From the NCBI RefSeq assembly GCF_024623785.1, contig NZ_JANKBZ010000027.1, positions 1 through 64,000 of the forward strand: a stretch of 64,000 nucleotides of DNA, written 5' to 3'. The number at the start of each line of letters is the position of its first letter. Position 1 is the stretch's first letter. Below are positions 33,723-41,057 of this stretch, piece after piece. Source of the stretch: Archangium lipolyticum (GTDB lineage: Bacteria; Myxococcota; Myxococcia; Myxococcales; Myxococcaceae). The notes beneath the pieces were generated by a model. The model made no database searches and had not been told where the DNA came from. It saw only the letters and a program-made list of their open reading frames with translations. A program made the translations under genes and the position numbers.

Positions 33723-33815
33723 TCACCAGACCGCTTCGCTGTTGCGCCACGCCGGCAGTTCTCGCACACGGTCGAACCACGCCAGCAGATGCGGGTAGTC
33801 CGGGTCGAGCGGGTA
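33723..33815 (-). pseudogene. Glutathione S-transferase C-terminal fragment
   Basis: The reverse strand reads LDPDYPHLLAWFDRVRELPA and then WRNSEAVW before a TGA stop at 33723-33725. This fits the last helices of a bacterial glutathione S-transferase (P.l..W..RV..rPA). Nothing upstream on that strand continues the fold. It is a relic of about 30 codons. Confidence 0.5.
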
Positions 33816-33865
33816 GACGGTCTGGCCCCGCTTGCGCCTCGGGCGAAGGCAGCGGGCAACTTCTA

Positions 33866-33897
33866 GCGGAGGCGGCGGGAATCGAACCCGCCGCCGG
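33866..33897 (-). ncRNA. tmRNA/tRNA-like 3'-end fragment, candidate attachment site
   Basis: The reverse strand reads GGCGGGTTCGATTCCCGCC followed by GCCTCCGC. That is a T-stem and T-loop (GTTCGATTC) plus an acceptor strand like the 3' end of bacterial tmRNA (...CCCGCCGCCTCCACCA). The CCA is not present, and no matching 5' acceptor or anticodon arm lies within 100 bases, so it is not a complete tRNA. Integrating elements commonly copy such 3' ends as attachment sites, which is the proposed meaning. Confidence 0.5.
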
Positions 33898-33926
33898 AAC
33901 CTACCGGCGAGAGCGCTCGCTCTCAG

Positions 33927-34306
33927 GTTTCAGCCTGGGCTCGCTGTCTCAGCCCTGTCCCGGCGCGCCGGGCCGCAGCTTCTCCAACTCCGCGAGCACT
34001 GTCTTCAGCTCGGGTGTCTCCAGCGCCTTGTGCACCGAGGCGAAGAACTGTGACAGGTCCCCCGCGCCCTGGTGCTCGTAGATGGTGGCTTGCAACCCCA
34101 TCTCCAACCGGTCCACCTGCCGCACCAGCCGGGCCTCGAAGGACGTGCCGTTCTCGTACTCCTCCCAGAGCGCGAGGTACTCGGCTCCTCGCGGCAGCTT
34201 GACCAGGATTCGCTCCACGGCCTGCCGCTCGCGCTGGAGCTTCTCCTCACGGCTCACCGGGTCGTGCGGCGTGATGTCTCCGGCGTACGCCTCACCCAGA
34301 TCGTGC
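33927..34306. repeat. 380-bp segmental duplication, copy inside the intact HD gene
   Basis: The ungapped partner of 28040-28419. It includes the 3' part of the intact HD-hydrolase gene and about 20 bases past its stop. Because the gene here is complete, this copy is taken as the source. Confidence 0.8.
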
Positions 34307-34557
34307 AGCAGCGCGATGCGCACCACCTTCGACGCATCCGCCTCGGGGAAGTAGCTGTCCGCGAGGAACAGGCACAGCAGCGCCACTCCGAACGAATGTT
34401 CGGCGACGCTCTCGCACTTCTCCCGGGAGAGGCCGACGCGCAGCCACCCCTGCCGGTAGAGCTGCTTGAGGTGGTTGAGCTCGAAGTACGCCTCGATGAG
34501 CGGGAGGGTACGCCGGCCCTGAAGATGCGTGATGGGGGGAGCGGCCTTCGTCTGCAT
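33949..34557 (-). CDS. HD-domain hydrolase (YfbR/HDDC2-like nucleotidase)
   Basis: A 202-residue HD phosphohydrolase of the 5'-deoxynucleotidase type. The metal ligands are H54 in VAEHSFGVALL, H85-D86 in LLHDLGEAYAGD and D149 in VRQVDRLEM, with the EAYAGDITP motif typical of this branch. It matches the normal family length. The ribosome binding site (GAGGTG) is contained in a 12-bp inverted repeat just upstream, so translation may be gated. A 5'-truncated duplicate lies at 28062-28424. The gene is flanked by relics to its right strand side and by the giant CARDB protein to the left of transcription. Confidence 0.85.
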   Translation of the reverse strand: MQTKAAPPITHLQGRRTLPLIEAYFELNHLKQLYRQGWLRVGLSREKCESVAEHSFGVALLCLFLADSYFPEADASKVVRIALLHDLGEAYAGDITPHDPVSREEKLQRERQAVERILVKLPRGAEYLALWEEYENGTSFEARLVRQVDRLEMGLQATIYEHQGAGDLSQFFASVHKALETPELKTVLAELEKLRPGAPGQG

Positions 34558-34558
34558 G

Positions 34559-34615
34559 GTTCTTCACCTCGGAGGGCCGGACGATACCGGCGGGCCCTCG
34601 AACGAGGTGAAGAAC
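34559..34615 (-). promoter_or_regulatory. Leader hairpin covering the HD gene ribosome binding site
   Basis: Perfect 12-bp arms GTTCTTCACCTC and GAGGTGAAGAAC (34604-34615 and 34559-34570 on the + strand) enclose a second 7-bp stem GAGGGCC/GGCCCTC (34572-34578 with 34593-34599). In the mRNA the right arm holds the GAGGTG ribosome binding site and ends one base before the ATG. The structure would hide the site until opened; a DNA operator is the alternative. Confidence 0.6.
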
Positions 34616-34620
34616 CCACC

Positions 34621-34649
34621 GCTCCCCGGCGAAGTGGGCGCCGGGGAGC
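34621..34649 (-). terminator. Terminator hairpin after the CARDB gene
   Basis: An 11-bp perfect stem GCTCCCCGGCG / CGCCGGGGAGC with a 7-base loop begins 12 bases beyond the stop of the giant lipoprotein gene. There is no clear T-run, so it may act with Rho or as a stability element. Confidence 0.6.
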
Positions 34650-34660
34650 GTGATACCGGA

Positions 34661-37600
34661 CTAGTTCGTCACCGTGATGGTGTGACCCGTCTTCCGGTTG
34701 TTGTCTTCCAGCAGCTCCCACACCTGGTTGTGCGGGTCGACCACGGCCTCCAGGGTGTACGCCCCCAGGGGGACGTTGGCGTAGGACTCCACGGAGACCG
34801 TCTGGCAGTGGCCCGGCTCGAGCTCGGGCACCATCGCGTTGCCCACGAGCAGGCTCTCGGGACCCTGGCCCGCCAGCCGCACCTCCACGTTCGTGGGGTT
34901 GCTGATGTCGAAGCCCTGGTTGCAGACATTGACGGCGCTCGTGAACGCGCCGCCCTCCTGGACACTGGTGGGCGCCTGCACCGAGGTGACGGCGAGCTCC
35001 GCCCTGTCACCGATGGCCACGCGGGGACCGACGGCGGTGTTGTTGTCCCGGAAGAGTTCGGGCATCCAGACGGTGAGGATGGCGCCCACGTGGAAGGTGC
35101 CCTCGGGCATCGAGCTGATGGCCGCGTCCACCGTCCGGCACTCGCCGGGCGCCAGGTCATTCACGGGAACGCTCATGAGGTGCATGTCGTTGCGGCTGAT
35201 GGAGGCATCCTGCGAGAGCATCACCCCGACGTCGGGAGCACCCGCGCCGAAGTCGGAGCCCTGGTTGCAGACCGTGACGTGGACGGTGGCGCCTTCCGAC
35301 GGCGACATGAGCGCGGGGGCGTCGATGGAGGTGATGACGAAGTCGGGCGCGTATCCGATGCCGATGCGCTGGCTGGACGCCGAGTTGTTGGACTCGACGA
35401 GCTCGGGGACGAAGTGTTGGGCGTCCACGCGCGCGAGGAGCTTCCAGGTCCCCACGGGCACGGCGGACGAGACGTTCGTGGCGACGCTCTCACACGCACC
35501 CGGGGCCAGGGGCCCCACGGGGGCGATGCCCGCGGGCAGCTCCACTGGAGAGCCCAGGCCCTGCGCGGCCAGCTTCAGCTCCACCTGGGTGGTGGGGCTG
35601 GGCTCCGTGCCCTTGTTGCACACCTCGAGCGTGGCCGGGAAGGTGGTGTCCGGGTGGCTCGCGGTGGGCGCCTGCACCGAGGTGACGACGAGGTCGGGTC
35701 CCTGGCCGAGGCCGAGGACGGAGGTCGTGGAGGCGTTGTTGTCCTCGCGCAGCTCGGGCTGGGTGCCGGGTCCATCGACGATGGCGCCGAGGAACCAGGT
35801 GCCCTCGGGCTGCGAGGCCGAGGCCGTCACGGAGAGCGAGGTGCACGCCCCCGGGGCGAGCGGCTCCACCGGAGCCCCACCGAGGAAGAAGTCCGAGTGG
35901 GTGAGGGCGTCATCCGAGGACAGCAAGACGTCAACGTGTGAGTGCTGGGAGGGGGCGGTGCCCTGGTTGCACACGGTGGCGAGGACGTCGAAGCCCATGC
36001 CGGGCCGGGCGCTGGTGGGCGTGCTGACGGACACGGTCAGGTCCGCACCCAGGCCCACGACCAGGATGCGCGAGGCGGAGAGGTTGTTGTCCTCGTCCAG
36101 CTCCGGCTCGTAGCCGGAGGCATCGGCGAGCGCGGCCAGGTACCAGGTGCCCGAGGGAATCGGGACCGAGTCGGTCAGGCTGACCGTGGTGCACTGGCTC
36201 GCCTCGAGCATTCCGACGTGGACGACGCCGGCGCGGAAGTCCTCGTGCTGGCTCACGTTGGCATCCTGGGACAGGAGCACATGGAGGTCGGAGCCGTAGC
36301 TGGGCGTGGTGCCCTGGTTGCACACGGTGGCCGAGGCGTCGAGCGGTGCGTTGGGCTGGATGCTGGCGGGAGCCTGCACCGAGGTGACGACGAGGTCGGC
36401 CCTGGAGCCGATGGTCACGCGGTGGCCGATGACGGAGTTGTCATCCACGAAGATCTCCTGGGGAGCGGGACGGACGTGGGCGCCCAGGAAGAAGGTGCCC
36501 TCGGACGGCGCGTGGATGCGCACGCTGGTGGTGCGGCACTGGCCAGGGTCGAGGTAGCCCACGGGCTCGTTGCCCGCCGGCATGTCATCGTGGGTGATGG
36601 AGGCATCCTGTGAGAAGAACAGCTCGGCGTCGGCGCCCGCGCTGCTCGCACCCTGGTTGCAGACGGTGACGAAGGCAACGGTGTCCGGAGAGCTGTAGGG
36701 CGACAGGCGGGTGGGGCCACTGACGGAGGTGATGACGAAGTCAGCGGAGTAGCCGAGGCCGATGCGGTTGCTGGAAGCGGAGTTGTTGGACTCGATGAGC
36801 TCGGGGACGAGGTGCTCCGAGTCCACGAGGGCCAGCAGCTTCCAGGCACCACTCAGGGGCATGGGCATCTCAGGGAAGACACTCGCGGTGACGTTTTCGC
36901 AGGCACCCGGGGCCAGGCTGTTCACGAAGGCGGTGCCGGCGGGGAGCTCCACGGGAGTGGCCACATCGAGAGGCGCCAGCCTCAGGGCGAGCATGGCACC
37001 AGGGCTGAAGTCGGAGCCCTGGTTGCACACGGTGATGGTGGCGTCGAAGTGGCTGCCGGGCAGGGCGCTGTGGGGCGCCTGCACCGAGGTGATGGTGAGG
37101 TCGGGACCGAAGCCGGTGACGAGAGCGGAGGCCGCGGAGGTGTTGTTGTCCTCGCGCAGCTCGTTGACGTAGCCGGGCCCGTCGATGATGGCGCCGAGGA
37201 ACCCGTTCTCGGGCGGGACGTGGACCTGCTGGGAGTGAGTCGAGCAGGCACCGGGAGCGAGCGGCTCCACGGGAGCCCCGGTGAGGTGGGGGTCCTGGAT
37301 GGAGAGCGTGGCATCCTGGGAGAAGAGGAAGTCGAGAGGCGCGTGGGTGCTGGGCTCGTTGCCCTGGTTGCAGACGGTGGCGGTGAGGGTGAGGGGCTCG
37401 CCGGGCCGAGCGACGGCGGGCGCCTGCAGGGACACGGTCAGGTCGGAGCCGGAGCCGATGGACAGGGCGCGCGGAGCGGAGCGGTTGTTGTCCTCGTACA
37501 GCTCGGGCACCTGGTTGGAGTCGTCCGCGGCGGCGATGAGGAAGTAGGTGCCGGCCGGGACGTAGGCGCTGCCCGTCACGGTGGCGGAGGCGCACTGGCC

Positions 37601-40048
37601 CATGTCGAGGTCACCCACGGGCGCCAGGCCAATGAGGAAGTCCTGCATGGGGTCCACCGTGGTGTCCTGGGAGAGGTACACCGCGGCCTGGGAGAAGTAG
37701 CTGGGAGCGAAGCCCAGGTTGCAGACGGTGGCGGTGGTGCTGACCTGCTCGCCGGGGCGCATGCTGGTGGGCGCCTGTACCGAGGTGACGACGAGATCGG
37801 CCTTGTTGCCGATGGCCACGAGGTTGCCCGTGGCGACGTTGTCATCCGTGAACAGCTCCTGGGGAGAGGGGACGACGCGAGCGCCCAGGAAGAAGGTGCC
37901 CTCGGAAGGCGAGTGGATGCGCACGCTGGTGGTGCGGCACTGGCCTGGGTCGAGGTAACCCACGGGCTCGTTGCCCGCCATCATGTCATCGCGGGTGATG
38001 GAGGGGTCCTGCGAGAGGTACAGCTCGGCGTGAGTCCCCTCGCTGCTCGCACCCTGGTTGCACACGGTGACGAAGGCGAAGGTCTCTGGATTGCTGTAGG
38101 GCGACAGGCGGGTAGGGCCGCTGACGGAGGTGATGACGAAGTCAGCGGAGTAGCCGAGGCCGATGCGGTTGCTGGAGGCGGAGTTGTTGGACTCGATGAG
38201 CTCGGGGACGAGGTGCTCCGAGTCGGCGAGGGCCAGCAGCTTCCAGGCACCGCTCAGGGGCATGGGCATCTCAGGGAAGACGCTCGCGGTGACGTTTTCG
38301 CAGGCCCCCGGAGCCAGGCCGTTCACGAAGGCGGTGCCGGCGGGGAGCTCCACGGGAGTGGCCACATCGAGAGGCGCCAGCCTCAGGGCGAGCATGGCAC
38401 CGGGGCTGAAGTCGGAGCCCTGGTTGCACACGGTGACGGTGGCGTCGAAGTGGCTGCCGGGCAGGGCACTGGCGGGAGCGCGCACCGAGGTGATGGTGAG
38501 ATCGATGCCCTGGCCAATGACGAAGGGCGAGGGGGAGGAGGTGTTGTTGTCCTCGCGCAGCTCGGGCACGTCGTGGGAGCCATCGACGCGGGCGCCGAGG
38601 AAGTAGCTGGACGGCGGGGCGTACGAGGGAGTCTCCTGGGAGATCTCCGTGCATTCCCCCGCGGCGAGCTGCGGCACCGGGGCGTTGCCGAGGATCAGGT
38701 CCTCGTCGGAGAAGGTGGCATCCGAGGAGAGGAGGATGTCGAGGGTGGTCGGCTCGCCGAGCGAGGTGCCCTGGTTGCAGACGGTGGCGGTGTAGCGGAA
38801 GAAATCACCGGGGCGCGCGAGGGCGGGGGCCTTCAGGGACACGGTCAGATCCGCGTCGGAGCCGAAGGTGATGGCGCGAGGGGCGGAGGTGTTGTTGGCC
38901 TCGTCCAGCTCCAGGACGAACTGGGAGGCATCGGCGAAGGCGCCCACGTACCAGGTGCCGGAGGGTGGCGTGGCCGGGCCCGTCACGGAGACGGTGGCGC
39001 ACATGCCGGAGTCGAGGTCGCCCACGGGGACGGAGCCGAGCAGGAGGTCATCCGGGGTGACGGTGGCGTCGTCGGACAGACGCACCGCGAGCTCGGAGAA
39101 GAAGCTGGGCTGGAAGCCCTGGTTGCAGATGGTGGCACTGAAGCCGAGGGGCTCACCGGGCCGCGCGCTGGCGGGCGCCTGCACCGAGGTGATGACGAGA
39201 TCGGGCCCGTAGCCGATGGCCATGCGGTGGCCGGCGAGGACGTTGTTGTTCTCGAGGATCTCCTGCACGGAGTCGAAGGGATCGACGATGCCACCCAGGT
39301 AGAAGATGCCCTCGGGGGGCGTGTGGGTGGGCACGCTCTGCGTCCTGCACTCGCCCGCGGCGAGCGCGTCCAACCAGACGTTGGCGAAGAAGAGGTCATC
39401 GTCCCGGCTGATGGTCGTATCCGTGGACAGGAAGAGGTCCACGTTCGTGCTGGGGCTGGGCTGACCCTGGTTGCAGACGGTGAAGAAGACGGGGGAGTCG
39501 GGAGTGTAGGGAGAGCGCCGGGAGGGCCCGGTGACCGCGGTGAGGACGAGGTCCGGCTTCGCGTCGATGGCGAGGGTGTTCCCCAGGAGCGTGTTGTTGG
39601 TCTCGTCGGACTCGGGCACGTAGCCGAAGGGGTCGATGATGGCACCGAGGTGGTAGCTCCCCGCCTGGCTCACGCCCATGTCCACGTTCATGTCGAGCGT
39701 GGAGCACTGATCGGGCTTGAGGTTCACCGTACGGGACGCGAGCTGCACGTCGGAGGTCTGGATGAGCGCGTCCTCGGAGAGGAACACGTCGGTGTTGATG
39801 TCGGCCGTCTCGGTGCCTCCGTTGCACACGGTGACGGTGACGGAGAAAGGCCTGCCGGGCGCGGCGCTGCTCGGTCCGCGGACCTCGGATACCCGCAGGT
39901 CCGGCGTGCCGCCGCTCAACGCGCTTCGTAGCTTCCCCATGAGCCCGGGTTCCGTGCCGGGGGCCTGTCCCCCGCAGCCAGTCGCTGCCAGCAGGACCGT
40001 CATCCACATGCCGCGACGGCACCTGGATGAACCTCGTGTGGTTGTCAT
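34661..40048 (-). CDS. Giant lipoprotein of 15 CARDB-like repeats
   Basis: A 1795-residue predicted lipoprotein (lipobox AATGC at about residue 25). After a short linker it consists of 15 tandem Ig-like CARDB repeats of about 115 residues. Each opens with a phrase such as PDLVVTSVQAP and contains TVCNQG, an LSxDxxxxxxD stretch, GxCxT and ExNNxxxxxxxxxG. Two Cys per repeat (TVCNQG and the GxC strand) suggest one disulfide each. Repeats 4-7, 8-11 and 12-15 form a four-repeat superunit repeated three times, with repeats 1-3 matching its last three positions. Copies 5-6 and 9-10 are nearly identical. It is probably a long surface stalk or adhesin. ATG at 40048 has GGAG upstream. Confidence 0.85.
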   Translation of the reverse strand: MTTTRGSSRCRRGMWMTVLLAATGCGGQAPGTEPGLMGKLRSALSGGTPDLRVSEVRGPSSAAPGRPFSVTVTVCNGGTETADINTDVFLSEDALIQTSDVQLASRTVNLKPDQCSTLDMNVDMGVSQAGSYHLGAIIDPFGYVPESDETNNTLLGNTLAIDAKPDLVLTAVTGPSRRSPYTPDSPVFFTVCNQGQPSPSTNVDLFLSTDTTISRDDDLFFANVWLDALAAGECRTQSVPTHTPPEGIFYLGGIVDPFDSVQEILENNNVLAGHRMAIGYGPDLVITSVQAPASARPGEPLGFSATICNQGFQPSFFSELAVRLSDDATVTPDDLLLGSVPVGDLDSGMCATVSVTGPATPPSGTWYVGAFADASQFVLELDEANNTSAPRAITFGSDADLTVSLKAPALARPGDFFRYTATVCNQGTSLGEPTTLDILLSSDATFSDEDLILGNAPVPQLAAGECTEISQETPSYAPPSSYFLGARVDGSHDVPELREDNNTSSPSPFVIGQGIDLTITSVRAPASALPGSHFDATVTVCNQGSDFSPGAMLALRLAPLDVATPVELPAGTAFVNGLAPGACENVTASVFPEMPMPLSGAWKLLALADSEHLVPELIESNNSASSNRIGLGYSADFVITSVSGPTRLSPYSNPETFAFVTVCNQGASSEGTHAELYLSQDPSITRDDMMAGNEPVGYLDPGQCRTTSVRIHSPSEGTFFLGARVVPSPQELFTDDNVATGNLVAIGNKADLVVTSVQAPTSMRPGEQVSTTATVCNLGFAPSYFSQAAVYLSQDTTVDPMQDFLIGLAPVGDLDMGQCASATVTGSAYVPAGTYFLIAAADDSNQVPELYEDNNRSAPRALSIGSGSDLTVSLQAPAVARPGEPLTLTATVCNQGNEPSTHAPLDFLFSQDATLSIQDPHLTGAPVEPLAPGACSTHSQQVHVPPENGFLGAIIDGPGYVNELREDNNTSAASALVTGFGPDLTITSVQAPHSALPGSHFDATITVCNQGSDFSPGAMLALRLAPLDVATPVELPAGTAFVNSLAPGACENVTASVFPEMPMPLSGAWKLLALVDSEHLVPELIESNNSASSNRIGLGYSADFVITSVSGPTRLSPYSSPDTVAFVTVCNQGASSAGADAELFFSQDASITHDDMPAGNEPVGYLDPGQCRTTSVRIHAPSEGTFFLGAHVRPAPQEIFVDDNSVIGHRVTIGSRADLVVTSVQAPASIQPNAPLDASATVCNQGTTPSYGSDLHVLLSQDANVSQHEDFRAGVVHVGMLEASQCTTVSLTDSVPIPSGTWYLAALADASGYEPELDEDNNLSASRILVVGLGADLTVSVSTPTSARPGMGFDVLATVCNQGTAPSQHSHVDVLLSSDDALTHSDFFLGGAPVEPLAPGACTSLSVTASASQPEGTWFLGAIVDGPGTQPELREDNNASTTSVLGLGQGPDLVVTSVQAPTASHPDTTFPATLEVCNKGTEPSPTTQVELKLAAQGLGSPVELPAGIAPVGPLAPGACESVATNVSSAVPVGTWKLLARVDAQHFVPELVESNNSASSQRIGIGYAPDFVITSIDAPALMSPSEGATVHVTVCNQGSDFGAGAPDVGVMLSQDASISRNDMHLMSVPVNDLAPGECRTVDAAISSMPEGTFHVGAILTVWMPELFRDNNTAVGPRVAIGDRAELAVTSVQAPTSVQEGGAFTSAVNVCNQGFDISNPTNVEVRLAGQGPESLLVGNAMVPELEPGHCQTVSVESYANVPLGAYTLEAVVDPHNQVWELLEDNNRKTGHTITVTN

Positions 40049-40317
40049 GTGTGCTCCAAGAGGAGGTAAGGATTCGGGCTATAGCACCCGGCTCCCACGT
40101 ATAGCGGAAAGGCGCGGTAGCGCTGAAACGTGGGGATGGATACGGCGCTCCGACGTGGAAACGCCAGAGACCCTGACACATGGAGGGCCACCATTCAGCG
40201 CGCTCTCCGCGTGCGTGACGCGGTAGGCTATGACGTGCCTCTTCCGGGCACCTGTGGAGTGGCTGGGGGTACAGGCGAATCTGGAAGCGAGCCGAGCTCC
40301 CAAGTACGTTGGTCCGG

Positions 40318-40989
40318 ATGAAGATGTACGTCGTGTGGGGCTGCTTCGCGCTGAGCCTCTTCTTGCTGTCTTCTTGTGGCGGTACCCGGTCCACTCTGGC
40401 ACCACGTTCTTCCGAGGAACTGACAGGCCTCGTGCTCGTCATCGAGGAGATGCCAGATGGTCAGGTCCGTCATTCCTGGCTGCGTGCCGCTGAGGTCGAG
40501 CTGTCACGGTACGAACGGCTGTCGAATACCGAAGGCAAGGCCGGGCGCATCCTTCTCCCGGAGCGCTGGAGTGTCGCCATGAGCATCGACAAGTTGACTC
40601 GAAAGGCCTTGGATTGCATCTACCGGACCCGAGAGGACTCACCGTCGCCAGAAGACCAGGAGATCCTCGATGTCGCCGCCAATGCGATCCATTTCATCGC
40701 TTCGATCGGCAAGCTGCACGCCTTCGAGCACTATCTGGCGAGCATCGCCTCTGGCGGGCAGCCACCCCCGCTCTACTCCTTCGATACGCGTGAAGAGGCG
40801 GACGCCTGGTTGAAGAACCATCCGGAGCCGCCGCATGGCGCCTCCGTGTCGATTGCCGGCAAGGACTACACCGTCGCGTACTTCCGCGAGCTCAACCACC
40901 GGGCGCTGCTGTATCGCCCCAGTTTGGATGAACTGGAGCGGGTGGATGATCAGCAGTTGCAAGGCAAGTCACCGGGAGAAGAGTCCTGA
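40318..40989 (+). CDS. Hypothetical lipoprotein, 223 aa
   Basis: Signal peptide MKMYVVWGCFALSLFLLSSC ends in lipobox LSSC. The mature domain has no recognised family; structured segments include LTRKALDCIYRTREDSPSPE, LHAFEHYLASIASGG, SFDTREEADAWLKNHPEPPH and VSIAGKDYTVAYFRELNHR. Similar lipoproteins occur as myxobacterial paralogues without known role. It is convergent with lanB (stop 41058), with about 70 bp between them. Bases 40049-40317 upstream show no gene. Confidence 0.65.
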   Translation: MKMYVVWGCFALSLFLLSSCGGTRSTLAPRSSEELTGLVLVIEEMPDGQVRHSWLRAAEVELSRYERLSNTEGKAGRILLPERWSVAMSIDKLTRKALDCIYRTREDSPSPEDQEILDVAANAIHFIASIGKLHAFEHYLASIASGGQPPPLYSFDTREEADAWLKNHPEPPHGASVSIAGKDYTVAYFRELNHRALLYRPSLDELERVDDQQLQGKSPGEES

Positions 40990-41057
40990 CAAGAGGATGG
41001 GGCCTCCCAGTCCACGCAGATGAAGCCGTTCTGCTCAAGTCCGCGTGCCGTTGCCCC

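Noticed and set aside
33861-33935. A complete tRNA gene
   Set aside because: Only a T-arm and acceptor strand are present; there is no anticodon arm, D-arm or matching 5' acceptor.
36812-39931. A 1039-codon open frame on the + strand opposite the CARDB gene
   Set aside because: It is antisense to a strongly patterned repeat protein. Its residues mirror the GC bias (Gly, His, Arg, Val) and it lacks a ribosome binding site and any domain.
34661-40048. Repeats suggestive of a CRISPR array
   Set aside because: The period is about 350 bases and fully coding, matching tandem protein domains; no short palindromic repeats with unique spacers are seen anywhere in the window.
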